64,000 nucleotides of DNA, taken from Candidatus Korarchaeum sp. GTDB lineage: Archaea; Korarchaeota; Korarchaeia; Korarchaeales; Korarchaeaceae. This document shows, in pieces, positions 44,445 through 54,045 of the stretch. Numbering within the stretch: position 1 is the first letter of the stretch; each line of letters opens with the position of its first letter. A program made the position numbers and the translations under genes. Below the pieces are notes generated by a model. It ran no database searches. It worked only from the letters and a program-made list of their open reading frames with translations, and was not told the origin of the DNA. The stretch spans positions 501,555 to 565,554 of the forward strand of contig JAWAID010000002.1 of NCBI GenBank assembly GCA_038888615.1. The letters run 5' to 3'.

Positions 44445-45146
44445 TCACTCGAGCGTGAAGTAGACTCTCTTCTTCCCCTTCCCCTTGTTCTCGACCTTGA
44501 GCAGCTTTATCCTACCTATCTCACTCGTGTTCCTGACGTGAGGTCCGCCATCAGCCTGCAAATCGACCCCGGGGATCTCCACTATCCTAAGCACCTCGAC
44601 ATCCGGGGGCATCCTCTCAGCTAACTTGACCACCCCAGGTATCCTCAGAGCCTCCTCCCTCGGTAGGAAGTATATCCTGACCTCTAATCCCTTCGCAGCG
44701 ATCTCGTTCACCCTATCTATAGCTTCCTCGAAGACGCTCCTCTCTCCCTTCTCCAGGCTGAAGTCCGACTTGGCGTACTCAGGGTCTATGTGCCCTCCCG
44801 TCACGAGCGCCCCTCTCTCCCTGTAGAGGACCGCGGCGAGTATGTGATCGGCCGTGTGGAGCCTCATCAACCTGTACCTCCTCTCCCAGTTCACGATCCC
44901 CTTGACCACCTCCCTCTCCCTGAGGTCGGGCTCCGAGCTCAGGACGTGAGCCACATCGGGTTCCTCAACGCTGATCACCTCGTAACTCCTACCTCCGGAC
45001 TCGAGGTAACCGGTATCATTGGCCACTCCCCCCGAGAGGGGGTGAAAGGCCGTCCTCTCCAAGTAGACCCTGTTCCCCCTCACCTTAACTACCCTGGACT
45101 CGAACTCAGTGAGGTAGGAGTCCCTCTGATAGAGGAGCTCTGTCAT
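44445..45146 (-). CDS. alaX: AlaX-type alanyl-tRNA editing protein with an altered zinc ligand
   Basis: A 233-residue stand-alone editing protein related to the C-terminal half of alanyl-tRNA synthetase. It removes serine or glycine wrongly attached to tRNA-Ala. AFHPLSGGVANDTGYL is the N-terminal motif, and the H-x3-H motif is HTADH (His97, His101). The usual C-x3-H motif (CGGTH) reads DGGPH, so Asp199 replaces cysteine, with His203 kept. Aspartate can bind zinc, so activity may remain. Length suits AlaX-M. It is followed on the same strand by yjbQ after about 80 bp. Confidence 0.88.
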   Translation of the reverse strand: MTELLYQRDSYLTEFESRVVKVRGNRVYLERTAFHPLSGGVANDTGYLESGGRSYEVISVEEPDVAHVLSSEPDLREREVVKGIVNWERRYRLMRLHTADHILAAVLYRERGALVTGGHIDPEYAKSDFSLEKGERSVFEEAIDRVNEIAAKGLEVRIYFLPREEALRIPGVVKLAERMPPDVEVLRIVEIPGVDLQADGGPHVRNTSEIGRIKLLKVENKGKGKKRVYFTLE

Positions 45147-45295
45147 AGCGTGAGGTCGTAACTCAAGGATAAAAAGGTGACCGAGCAGTTTCGGGACTCA
45201 TGACCACCTCCCCCTCGCTGGGATCTCAGGTGGAACGGTAAAGCGGCCGCATCGGACGCTTATGAGTATTCTCTCGGCTCTGCGCCACGTATAGG

Positions 45296-46060
45296 ATGCC
45301 TGAGGTGAACGGGGGCATCGTAAAGATTTTTCAGAAGCATGGTCCTGCTCTCGCATCCTCATCCGATACGCCTGGCTCATCCCGTGAGATGCTGAGAGCG
45401 TCTACGGAAAACTACTTATTGAGGAACTGGCGAAATATCCCGATCCTTATGCCCTACGCTTTCAACTTCGACCTCTCATCAGTACCGAGGCAGTTCTTCG
45501 CCGAGCTACTGAGGGCCTCATACAGGGCCAAGGTGCACAGGAAGCTCACATCAACCGCAAGGAGGATAGTGAGGGCCTTCAAGCTTCATGAGTTGACTGG
45601 ATTGGACCTCAGTAGCGCTATAGCCCTGGTCGAGGACCTACTGGAGGTCTGCATGCTCAGCGAGATCAACAGGCCTAGGTTCGAGGGTTTGAGGAGGAAG
45701 GCCCTGCTCCTGCCTCACTGTTCTAGGAAGCACATGGACTCGAGGTGTAGAGCTGAGTTCAGGGAGGAGATCTCCTCTTACGTTTGCTCACATTGTTCAG
45801 ATGATTGTCTCATCAAGATAGCCACGGAATTAGCTGAGAGTAGGGGATACGATGTTTATGTAGTTCCGGGGAGCTCCTGCATCCCTAAGATCATTGAGAA
45901 GGGTGGGTACGAGGCTGTCGTTGGGGTGGCTTGCGGGATGGAGCTGATGCTGGCTTACAGGTTCCTCGGAGGGATGCCCGCCCAGGGGGTCCCGTTGATG
46001 AGGAACGGTTGCTCCAGGACGGTGTTCGACATGGGGGCACTGGAGAGGGCGCTCATATGA
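45296..46060 (+). CDS. DUF116 family protein
   Basis: A 254-residue protein. An N-terminal helical half precedes a C-terminal cysteine-rich half: KALLLPHCSRKHMDSRCRAE, YVCSHCSDDCLIKI, and then VVGVACGMELMLAYRFLGG and GVPLMRNGCSRT. At least seven cysteines are placed as in DUF116, so a metal or iron-sulfur site is plausible. In other genomes DUF116 genes often lie near radical-SAM or lipoate-related genes; the neighbours here do not confirm this. It is alone and divergent from alaX. Confidence 0.85.
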   Translation: MPEVNGGIVKIFQKHGPALASSSDTPGSSREMLRASTENYLLRNWRNIPILMPYAFNFDLSSVPRQFFAELLRASYRAKVHRKLTSTARRIVRAFKLHELTGLDLSSAIALVEDLLEVCMLSEINRPRFEGLRRKALLLPHCSRKHMDSRCRAEFREEISSYVCSHCSDDCLIKIATELAESRGYDVYVVPGSSCIPKIIEKGGYEAVVGVACGMELMLAYRFLGGMPAQGVPLMRNGCSRTVFDMGALERALI

Positions 46061-46289
46061 GGGTTCGGAAGCCCTCTTCACGGGACAGCTACCTCAATTA
46101 CGCTCTGGTACAAGTCTGTTTTGTGGATATCGAAAGCGCTCATGGCCTTAATGATTCGGATAATGTAATTAGATGACCTAGCTCCTCTAGATATCCGAGG
46201 TCCATGGAACAGCGCCCTTCCCTCCTACTAGGAGAGCCACTCCTGTCCCGAACTTCGGGAGCCTCAGATAAAAAATGTCTGGCCTCAAG

Positions 46290-46475
46290 TTACTTCAACT
46301 TATACTTCCCGTCCTCCGTTTTCTCCACCTTACCGGCCTTCTCTAACCTAGTTAGCTGACCTTTCACCACGCCCTCCTTCGCACCCGTGACCTTCACGAG
46401 CTCCTGAAGGGACTTGGGGCCTGACTTGAGCTGCTCGAGTATCTTGTCCTTGATCCCCATCCCCCACCCTCCCAT
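46290..46475 (-). CDS. small winged-helix DNA-binding protein
   Basis: About 56-61 residues: KDKILEQLKSGPKSLQELVK, VTGAKEGVVKGQLTRLEKAG and VEKTEDGKYKLK form one winged helix-turn-helix with little else. Such small proteins are common archaeal transcription regulators or nucleoid-type binders. Two starts are possible (ATG 46475 or 46460). A TATA-like ATTATTTAAT lies about 30 bp upstream of the first. Confidence 0.82.
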   Translation of the reverse strand: MGGWGMGIKDKILEQLKSGPKSLQELVKVTGAKEGVVKGQLTRLEKAGKVEKTEDGKYKLK

Positions 46476-46713
46476 CGGGGTCCTAAGATGATCTCCATTA
46501 AATAATTAACGCCTCAGCTGAGCAAACTCCAAAGATTCCACGTCGATTTTGGAAGCCGCAGGAATGATCAGTAAACATCTATCTCCCTCAAAAAGACTCT
46601 TCTTAAGCGATCTATGTTTAATCAACCTTCAGGGGGTTCATAGGAGCCGCGATATCCTTCCGTCCCTCGGGGATCTAAGGCGAGCTGCTCGTTGCGAGGG
46701 CTCATCGGTTGGT

Positions 46714-47082
46714 TCAGCAGGTGACGTGGAACACGGCTCCTACCTTCCTTCCCTCCGAGGAAAGCTTATTGAAGGTCTCAACAGCTTCCCTAGTCCTCTT
46801 ACAGATGAGTTCAGCTCCGAGGAGCTCACAAGCCCCTTCCACTCCCACCAGGGGGAGCATGCCGCTCTGCCCCGTGCCCACGACCACGACCTCAGGAGGG
46901 TCCCGGGAGAAGTAGTGAAGGAGCTCCTCACCGGTGAGCGGTGTGTGGCCGTACTCCTTCCTAAGCTCGGATGAGAGCTCCTTCTTCCTCCTAAACACCT
47001 TATCCGTTACAACGATGTCCTCATCGTACCTCTCGCCGTCGACGACTATGTAGCCGAAGCCCGTGCCATCCACCCTGGGCAT
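46714..47082 (-). CDS. Mth938 / AAMDC (DUF498) family protein
   Basis: A 122-residue protein with the Mth938-like fold motifs: GFGYIVVDGERYDEDIVV at the start, PEVVVVGTGQSGMLPLV near residue 63, and RTREAVETFNKLSSEGRKVG at the end. Homologues range from archaea to humans (AAMDC, and as the NDUFAF3-type fold), but no common reaction is known. Length is normal. Confidence 0.9.
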   Translation of the reverse strand: MPRVDGTGFGYIVVDGERYDEDIVVTDKVFRRKKELSSELRKEYGHTPLTGEELLHYFSRDPPEVVVVGTGQSGMLPLVGVEGACELLGAELICKRTREAVETFNKLSSEGRKVGAVFHVTC

Positions 47083-47354
47083 CCCGGATCCCAGGAGGAT
47101 GGATAATTAAGCTGTGACCCGATCCCTAAGGGCTTTATCATGAACTCGGGTGAAACATAGAGGGATATCATCCTAAGGGGAGCTTCGTCAACCAAGTTGG
47201 AAGCTTATGATGAGATTATCTCTTACCTAAGCACCTATCTCCTTCCGGTGCCTGTGAACTAGGTCCTTCGAGCTGGAGCTCTCCTCTCCGATGCCATGGC
47301 TTTCCCTAGGCGGACGAGCGCGAACCTTAAATGAGGACTCAGTCGGGGGATGGT

Positions 47355-48032
47355 GTGAGAGGGGAGCGCTTGGCCGTGGGTCTACTCGTCCTCGCCCTGC
47401 TGGCATCCATGGTAACGGCTTTCCGCCTCTACATGGAATCTCTGGAGATCAGTGAGAGGCTCTCTGAATCGGAGAGAACGTTGGATGAGCTCAGGAGGTC
47501 GCTAGATGGGATGAGGAGCAGGATATCTTACCTAGAGGGGGAGCTCTCATCCAAGGAGGAGGAGCTCATCAGAGCCGGGAGGGAGCTTGCTGCGCTTAAC
47601 GGTAACCTCTCAGAGCTCAGGAGAGCCCTATCAGAGTGCATGAGGAACCTCTCTGAAGCTAGAAACTTGACTCAGCGGAACCTCACGGAGGAAGGCCATG
47701 ATTGCGAGGCGGAGCTCTCGATATGCAGGAGCAGGCTTTCGATCACCGAGAGGGCGAGCGTCTACCTGGTCCACTGGTGGTACGATTCGCTCGGATGCAT
47801 ACCCTGCGGTACCGCTGTGACCAAGTTCCACGTCGTCCTGTTCAACGCCGGCTACGAGACCGCCTCCAACTCCAGGGTGGTGATAACCCTATACGACAGG
47901 AGCAACGTGCCCATAAGCGTATTCAGGGTAGAAACGGGCCCAATACCGGGGAGAGCTGGCAAGATCATCGAGCACACAGTTTCCCTGAGCCCGAGCTTCC
48001 AGAGGGCGGAGGTTAGGGTGGAACCCGGGTGA
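47355..48032 (+). CDS. membrane-anchored coiled-coil protein with an extracellular beta domain
   Basis: About 225 residues. One N-terminal membrane segment (LAVGLLVLALLASMVTAFRL) is followed by a coiled coil (about 35-120 with ERLSESERTLDELRRSLDGM heptads) and an asparagine- and cysteine-containing linker. The C-terminal domain (about 135-225) has a C-x2-C pair (GCIPCG) and strands such as FHVVLFNAGYETASNSRVVI, similar to FxLYD/CARDB-like beta-sandwiches. GTG 47355 is preferred over ATG 47331 because the TATA-like CCTTAAAT lies just before 47331. Function is unknown. Confidence 0.65.
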   Translation: MRGERLAVGLLVLALLASMVTAFRLYMESLEISERLSESERTLDELRRSLDGMRSRISYLEGELSSKEEELIRAGRELAALNGNLSELRRALSECMRNLSEARNLTQRNLTEEGHDCEAELSICRSRLSITERASVYLVHWWYDSLGCIPCGTAVTKFHVVLFNAGYETASNSRVVITLYDRSNVPISVFRVETGPIPGRAGKIIEHTVSLSPSFQRAEVRVEPG

Positions 48033-49000
48033 CTTCCGAGTCGGTGTAGCTGGGGCACGGCCTTCCCGGCGCTTCGGCAGGGGCTTGACTCTATCCACGG
48101 ACCCCTCAGTGGAGTCGTCGAGTCTCCCGGCGCGTGCCCGTGAGAAACCCTAAAGTATTCTAGGGCTTAAGGGTCCCTTTGAGACTCTTAGTCTTAAGTG
48201 ACTCATCAGCAGATCTATGGCTCTTTAATGCGCCAAAGAAATGTCCATAGACCTTCGAAACAGCGATCGTGAGGTCTCTCTAGAGAGCTCACTGGCTGCA
48301 TCCCAACTTCAAGGCTTGTGGACTGAGACCCGAGCGATTAAGGGCCTAAAGGGGGAAGAAGAGGTCTTAGAGCTCGAAAGGCTGGGTAGTTATCCTGATA
48401 GCGTTTTCATACAAGACACTGTAACTCATCAGGCATACTAGAAAGCTTCAGTGAGGTAAGCTGGAGAGAGAAGGAATCCTTCATGAGCTTCTCGAAGCTG
48501 AGAGGCGCCATTTCAAGAGTGGATCCCGGAGGAACTCCTGATATGTTAATGCCTTACTTATATTGGAATACCATCATCCGCCCGATCCCACAGTTCTCCC
48601 TCTCAGGACCCCCTGGGAGGCTACACCGCGCCTCGGAAGGCACTCATCCCTCTGAGGGACTCTGAAGCTCTCTGAAGATGATCGAAGCCAGGAACCGCCC
48701 ATCGAGAGAGACTCCTCCGATCGAATGCGGGGATCGGTTCATACCGAGCTGCGATGGAGGTGGTCTGAAGCGGAATACCCTTATTTTTAGTTAATAATAT
48801 GTCCATAAGGGGTATCACCTACCCGTGCTCGGACACTTCCTCCTCGCTTTTGCTCGCTCGGTGTCTTTCATAGTTTCTATAGAAGGCACAATATCTATAA
48901 ATTTTTTATTTTAATAACATAATTAGGCTAATTTCTAATTTTCAGATGGGATTAAAATATATGATCTTTAAAAGATTCTCCCCTCACTATAAAGTAAAAG
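48033..49000. other. gene-less stretch with possible transposase traces, AT-rich at its end
   Basis: About 970 bp without an intact gene. Plus-strand codons at 48676-48790 read ARNRPSRETPPIECGDRFIP and GGGLKRNTLIFS, in the style of a TnpB C-terminal tail, but this is weak. The block 48880-49013 is strongly AT-rich and contains the short palindrome ATCTTTAAAAGAT (48964-48976) before the promoter of the next gene. Confidence 0.35.
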
Positions 49001-49013
49001 TTTATTATATTTA
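49001..49013 (+). promoter_or_regulatory. TATA box of the SLC13-type transporter gene
   Basis: TTTATTATATTTA lies about 25-35 bp before GTG 49037. Confidence 0.55.
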
Positions 49014-49036
49014 AGTGCATATCACACCGTGAAGAG

Positions 49037-50650
49037 GTGTTGGGTGTGGTGATCCTGAGCCCACCCGAGGCCCCTCGATTGGCCCTCGGCCGCCTTCAAG
49101 CGCAGCTGAATAGGTTAATTCAAAATCATAAGGGGAGATTTGAGTGGTTAACCTATAGAAGGGTTCTTTCATCCCTAATAGGACCTTCGATCTTCCTTCT
49201 CCTAGCTATTATGCCCTCTCTCCCTTTGGTTAGCGAGGCGGCTGCTCTATCTAAGGCGGTTGACCCTAAGGCTCCTCAGATAGCGCTCGGGGCCCTCCTA
49301 TGGGTCGCGTCCTGGTGGGTGCTCGAGGTGGTCCCCCTGGGGCTCACCGGCTTATTGGCCGCGATCCTCTTCAGCCTGCTGGGCTACGTCTCCTGGGGTG
49401 AAGCGCTGAGGAGCTTCACTGACCCGATAGTATGGGTCTTCATGGGGGGATTCGTGTTAGCTAAGGCCTTCCAGGTGTGGGGGTTGGACAGGAGGGTAGC
49501 CCTCAGGGTAGCTCACATTTACAAGGGGGATAATCCGATGCTCGCGGCTTTCTTCGTAGCTTGCCTCCCCGCTTTCCTCCTCACGGCCACCGGTTCCATA
49601 ACGGCATCCGCATCGGTGGTCTACCCAATAGCTCTCTCCTACGTAACCCTGCTCGCCCTCTCTCCCAGGTTCTCCGAGGCCGTGATGCTCTCTCTGGGGG
49701 AGGCAGCTACCGCGGGGGCCATGCTCTTCTTGATAAGCACTCCACCGAACCTAGTGGCTAAACAGGTATTGGAACAGCAGCTTCCCGATCTTAAGCTGAC
49801 TTTTTTCGACTGGTTCATCGTAGGAACGCCCCAAGCTATCGCTGGGCTCCTGATAACTTGGTTGGTCGTCTTCAAGGTACTGAAGGTGAGGGAACGAGTT
49901 TCATCGGCTAGGGAGGTAGTGGAGAGGGAGATCAGCTCCCTGGAGAGGATTGACTCGGGGGAGAAGCTCGTCCTCCTCGTATTTCTAATGACGCTCATCC
50001 TCTGGCTAACTCCCGGAATCCTCGTAGTCGCCTCATCAGTTAATCCAGGTTTGGTTCCTCTTGCGGAGATTATCTCGAGGCTCCTGCCCGAGGCAGCCCC
50101 CGCTGCCTTAGCGATCCTCCTCTTGGGGCTCCTCAGAGCGAAAGGAAGGCCCCTGCTCACTTTCGATGAGATCGCTAACGGCATAGATTGGAACGTCGTC
50201 TTCCTCTTCGGAGGAGGGATAGCTATGGGGAAGGGACTTGATGGAAGCGGTTTCTCCAGGTGGCTCACTCTAATGATCACGAACGCAGGCTTTGAGTTGA
50301 ACGTATTAACGATATCAGCTATCGGGGCTCTAATGGGGTTCGCTATCACCTTCCCAGCTTCAAACACGGCTTCAGCCATGATCTCGGTTCCTGTGATCGC
50401 CTCCATAGCTAAGAGCGCCGGCCTTAACCCCATGGCTCCGGTGATCTCAACGGCCTTAGCTTGCTCCATCTCCAGCGCCCTACCGTCCACGACGCCCCCT
50501 ATGGCAATAGTCTACGGCTCGGGTAGGGTGAGCATAAGGAACATGTTGAAGGTGGGGCTGCTGTGCGATACGCTACGCCTAGCCCTGCTGATACTGACGG
50601 AGCCCTTCTTAGTCGATCTACTGCTGAGGATGAAGGGAGCGGTTCCCTGA
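49037..50650 (+). CDS. SLC13/DASS-type anion (dicarboxylate) transporter
   Basis: A 537-residue protein with about eleven to twelve membrane segments after a polar N-terminus of 45 residues. Family motifs are WWVLEVVPLGLTGLLAAILF, FMGGFVLAKAFQVWGLDRRV, the substrate loop LTATGSITASASVVYPIAL and, in the second half, ITFPASNTASAMISVPV, which contains the S-N-T motif, then ALPSTTPPMAI. It imports di- or tricarboxylates, sulfate or similar anions, usually with Na+. Followed by an amidohydrolase and a peptide ABC operon on the same strand, it fits a nutrient-uptake block. Confidence 0.85.
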   Translation: MLGVVILSPPEAPRLALGRLQAQLNRLIQNHKGRFEWLTYRRVLSSLIGPSIFLLLAIMPSLPLVSEAAALSKAVDPKAPQIALGALLWVASWWVLEVVPLGLTGLLAAILFSLLGYVSWGEALRSFTDPIVWVFMGGFVLAKAFQVWGLDRRVALRVAHIYKGDNPMLAAFFVACLPAFLLTATGSITASASVVYPIALSYVTLLALSPRFSEAVMLSLGEAATAGAMLFLISTPPNLVAKQVLEQQLPDLKLTFFDWFIVGTPQAIAGLLITWLVVFKVLKVRERVSSAREVVEREISSLERIDSGEKLVLLVFLMTLILWLTPGILVVASSVNPGLVPLAEIISRLLPEAAPAALAILLLGLLRAKGRPLLTFDEIANGIDWNVVFLFGGGIAMGKGLDGSGFSRWLTLMITNAGFELNVLTISAIGALMGFAITFPASNTASAMISVPVIASIAKSAGLNPMAPVISTALACSISSALPSTTPPMAIVYGSGRVSIRNMLKVGLLCDTLRLALLILTEPFLVDLLLRMKGAVP

Positions 50651-50767
50651 GGGGTCCTAGGAGCCTCTCACGGTAAGCGCTCGGACGACCCTACGGATGG
50701 GGCATCAGGCTTCTTCAGATAACCGGTGAGTTTTTATTCTCGAGGGTTGACTCGACTCAGTGAGATC

Positions 50768-52291
50768 TTGCATTACGCTGATATCGTCATCAGAGGTGGA
50801 AGGATATGCACTATGGATGAGAGAAGGCCTTACGCTAGCGTCGTAGCCGTTAAGGAAGGTAGGATCGTCCACGTCGGTGACGATGCTTACGATATGATAG
50901 GTGAGGAGACCCTGGTTATAGAGGCAGATGGTAGATCCGTCCTCCCCGGCTTCATAGACACTCACGTCCACTTCGTGGGGACTGCCGAATCGAGGTTCGA
51001 TGATATCGATGCCTTCGGCATGAGATCGATAAGCGAGATCCTGGGCTCGCTGGGGAGGCTGAGGAAGCCTAAGGGAGAATGGGTTAGGGTCAGGGGATTC
51101 GATGACTCCATGGTCAGGGAGCAGAGGTACCCCACCAGGTGGGAGCTCGACTCGGTCCTTCCCGATAACCCGGTCATAGTGAAGAGGTTGGATGGACACT
51201 CCTGCGTGCTCAACACCCTAGCTTTGCAGATGGTTGGGATTGGCCCTGAGATCAGGGGCGCTGAGCTGGATGATCTAGGGAGGATGACAGGGGTCCTGAG
51301 GGCTGAGGCAAATGATATAGCGAGGAGGCGCGCTGAACGTGAAGTTAGGAGAGAGGAGTTAATGAAGGAGCTTCTTGAGGTCTCCCACGATGCCCTCAGA
51401 CACGGTGTCACCACGTTACATGCCCTAGAGGGATCCACCGGGGATCCTGAGCATGTAAAGTTGCTCATGAACGCTGAGCTACCTATCGATCTGGTGCTGT
51501 ATTACCAAACGACCGATGTTAGGGAAGCGCTTGAACTGGGTCTCCCCAGGATAGGGGGATGCATCCTCGTAGATGGAAGCATGGACTCCCATACAGCGGC
51601 TTTCTTCGAGCCTTACAGTGATAGAACAGATAGTAGGGGAGTTCTATACTTCAGAGATGATGAGATCAGGAACTTCGTGACTGAAGCTCATAGGAGAGGG
51701 CTGCAGATCGCTATGCACGCTATAGGAGATGCCGCTATCGAGCAGTTGCTCGATGCTTATGAATTCGCGCTTAAGGAATGCCCGAGAGATAACCATAGAC
51801 ATAGGATTGAGCACGCGGAAGTTCCTTCGGACGATCAAATCAACAGGATGGCCGAGTTAAACGTTTTAGTTGCAGTTCAACCACCTTTTCTGTTCTACTG
51901 GGACATGAACCTCTTCTACGTTAAGAGACTCGGGGAGGGGAGGGCCAGCAGGATTCATCCTTATAGAAGAATGTTAGATGCAGGGGTTAAGCTCTCCGGT
52001 GGTTCTGATAGTCCCGTTACACCAATAGATCCGCTCACCGGTATACACGCTGCTGTCAATCACCCGGTGGGGAGCAGTTCAATCGACTTGAAGGAAGCCC
52101 TGAGACTTTATACGATAGATGCCGCCTTCTTCTCCTTTGAAGAACACATGAAGGGCAGTATATCCGAAGGAAAGGTGGCAGATATGATCATCCTCTCTGA
52201 AGACATCTTCGGAGTCAGGAGGGAGGACATAAGGAAGCTCAAGGTGGACCTCGTGATCAAGGGGGGTGAGGTGATCAAGTCAACTCTTTGA
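50768..52291 (+). CDS. YtcJ-like metal-dependent amidohydrolase
   Basis: About 507 residues from TTG 50768; the frame is open from 50726, but a TATA-like TTTTTATT sits at 50728-50735. The chosen start gives HYADIVIRGGRICTMDERR, the normal start of this family. Metal motifs are PGFIDTHVHF near residue 68, a later IAMHAIGDAAIEQLL, the HRIEHAEVPSDD histidine and GGSDSPVTPIDPLTGIHAAV near the end. YtcJ-like enzymes hydrolyse N-substituted amides such as N-formylated or N-acylated amino compounds. Its position before a peptide transporter operon suggests that it acts on imported amides or peptides. Confidence 0.88.
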   Translation: MHYADIVIRGGRICTMDERRPYASVVAVKEGRIVHVGDDAYDMIGEETLVIEADGRSVLPGFIDTHVHFVGTAESRFDDIDAFGMRSISEILGSLGRLRKPKGEWVRVRGFDDSMVREQRYPTRWELDSVLPDNPVIVKRLDGHSCVLNTLALQMVGIGPEIRGAELDDLGRMTGVLRAEANDIARRRAEREVRREELMKELLEVSHDALRHGVTTLHALEGSTGDPEHVKLLMNAELPIDLVLYYQTTDVREALELGLPRIGGCILVDGSMDSHTAAFFEPYSDRTDSRGVLYFRDDEIRNFVTEAHRRGLQIAMHAIGDAAIEQLLDAYEFALKECPRDNHRHRIEHAEVPSDDQINRMAELNVLVAVQPPFLFYWDMNLFYVKRLGEGRASRIHPYRRMLDAGVKLSGGSDSPVTPIDPLTGIHAAVNHPVGSSSIDLKEALRLYTIDAAFFSFEEHMKGSISEGKVADMIILSEDIFGVRREDIRKLKVDLVIKGGEVIKSTL

Positions 52292-52382
52292 ACATTCTCC
52301 GGGAAAATTAGGTATTTTTTGGATAGTCAACTTTTTATTTTATGTATACTGGGACTTCGTAGAAAACCGTCGGGGTGACTTT

Positions 52383-54032
52383 ATGCCTGCTTGGAGCAGG
52401 AAAATCTTAATATTAGTGGTCGTAGCCCTAATAGCAATAGCAGGGGTTTCTTATATACTCATGCAACCGCAGGTAACTCCCACTGGAACGACCCCAGGTG
52501 AGACCACACCCGTTCCTCCTAAGGAGGAGTACAGGAGGACCCTCGTCATAGCAGTTGACTTGGATAATCAGGCTTTAGACGTACAGCAGGCGGAATGGAC
52601 GACTCTGGCTAACTGGTATGCCTTCTCCTCACTCATAGCTTTCGATCCTGAGAGGAACATAGTGAGCGATTTGGCGGAGGGTTATGAGATAGGAGAGGGC
52701 GGTAAAGCCCTCATAATCAGGCTCCCCAAGGACCTCAGGTTCCCTCAGACCGATAACCCCCTGAACGCTTATAGTTTGAATGAATCCGTTTACAGGTATA
52801 TAAGGCTCAGCCCCTACAGCACGGACTGGATTGAACTTAACCACACGGAGATCCTAGACGATCGGACTGTCAAGTTCGTCTTCAACAACCCACCGGGACC
52901 TCTCTGGGCAGTCCTGACATCCGAGTACGGTGCCCCTGTAGATGTAGAGTACGCTAAGAAGGTAGGAGATCAGGAGTTCAACGCTCATCCCATAGGCGCA
53001 GGTCCCTTCATGATTAAGGAGTGGGTCAAGGGTTCGCACACAACGCTGATCCCTAATCCCAACTACAGGACTAACCTGCCCTTCGTTGATAATAAGGGAC
53101 CCAATCCCTACCTCGATCAGGTCGTGATAAGGGTTATAACGGACGACCTGACCAGGGTCAACGAGTTCATATCGGGTAACGTGGACATACTTGCAGCAGT
53201 GCCTACTCAATACGTAGAGACCCTCAAGAAGGATCCGAATACCGTGTTGCACGAGTTCCCGTACGGTGGCTATCACTTCATGATATTCAACCTTGAGAAA
53301 CCCCAGTTCACTGATAAAAACGTGAGAAAAGCTATATACCTAGCTATAAATAGGGATGAATTCGTTATCACCAACGACTACACGGTAGAGCCTCAGTATA
53401 CCTTCATCTCCCCTGGTATGCTCTGCTACAATAGGACCTTGGAGGAGCACGCCAGGAAGAGCCTAGCTTACAACCTAGAGGAAGCGAGGAGACTCCTAGA
53501 GGAAGCTGGCTGGAAGATGTCAGCTGAGGGCGTTAGGAAGAAGGGTGAAGTGGCCCTATCCTTCACCCTAGACGTGCCTTACGATAACCCGAGGCTCAAG
53601 AGGATAGCCCCCGTGATACAGAGGCAGTTAGCTGAGGTGGGGATAAAGGTAGAACTTAGGGAGTACGAGCAGCATTACATAAGGGAGAAGGTCTGGAGGA
53701 AGGACTTCGAAGCTGCTCTCAATGTCTTCGCCTGGCTGGATCCTGATGGGGATATGGCTTACTGGCTCCACTCCGGGAGAGCCGCTAACTCCACTTACGT
53801 AAACCCGAGGGTAGACGAGCTCTTCGATCAGGGGATGCGTACGTTCGATTTGAGTGAGAGGACTAAGATATACTCGAAGCTTCAGGAGATACTGCTTGAG
53901 GACCTTCCAGTGATCCCCTTGGAGTACCCCAAGCAGTACGTAGCGGTGAGGAAGAACGTTGAGGGGGTTAAGTTCACGCTGCACACATCCATCCTCATCT
54001 ACCTGAATGACGTGAAGGTTAAGAAGGGCTGA
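52383..54032 (+). CDS. peptide ABC transporter substrate-binding protein
   Basis: A 549-residue SBP family 5 protein. It has an N-terminal membrane anchor (ILILVVVALIAIAGVSYIL) and a Thr/Pro stalk to about residue 47, then the binding protein itself. Typical segments are VSDLAEGYEIGEGGKALIIR, NAHPIGAGPFMIKEWVKGS, VRKAIYLAINRDEFV and EILLEDLPVIPLEYPKQ. It captures oligopeptides or similar amides outside the cell for the permeases encoded next. A ribosome site GGGGTGA precedes ATG 52383, and a T-rich promoter region lies at 52325-52345. It is the first gene of a five-gene operon. Confidence 0.92.
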   Translation: MPAWSRKILILVVVALIAIAGVSYILMQPQVTPTGTTPGETTPVPPKEEYRRTLVIAVDLDNQALDVQQAEWTTLANWYAFSSLIAFDPERNIVSDLAEGYEIGEGGKALIIRLPKDLRFPQTDNPLNAYSLNESVYRYIRLSPYSTDWIELNHTEILDDRTVKFVFNNPPGPLWAVLTSEYGAPVDVEYAKKVGDQEFNAHPIGAGPFMIKEWVKGSHTTLIPNPNYRTNLPFVDNKGPNPYLDQVVIRVITDDLTRVNEFISGNVDILAAVPTQYVETLKKDPNTVLHEFPYGGYHFMIFNLEKPQFTDKNVRKAIYLAINRDEFVITNDYTVEPQYTFISPGMLCYNRTLEEHARKSLAYNLEEARRLLEEAGWKMSAEGVRKKGEVALSFTLDVPYDNPRLKRIAPVIQRQLAEVGIKVELREYEQHYIREKVWRKDFEAALNVFAWLDPDGDMAYWLHSGRAANSTYVNPRVDELFDQGMRTFDLSERTKIYSKLQEILLEDLPVIPLEYPKQYVAVRKNVEGVKFTLHTSILIYLNDVKVKKG

Positions 54033-54045
54033 AGGGGAGTCAAAG

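Noticed and set aside
48880..49013. AT-rich block as a replication origin
   Set aside because: No origin-recognition-box pattern or nearby cdc6/orc gene; it is explained as a promoter region.
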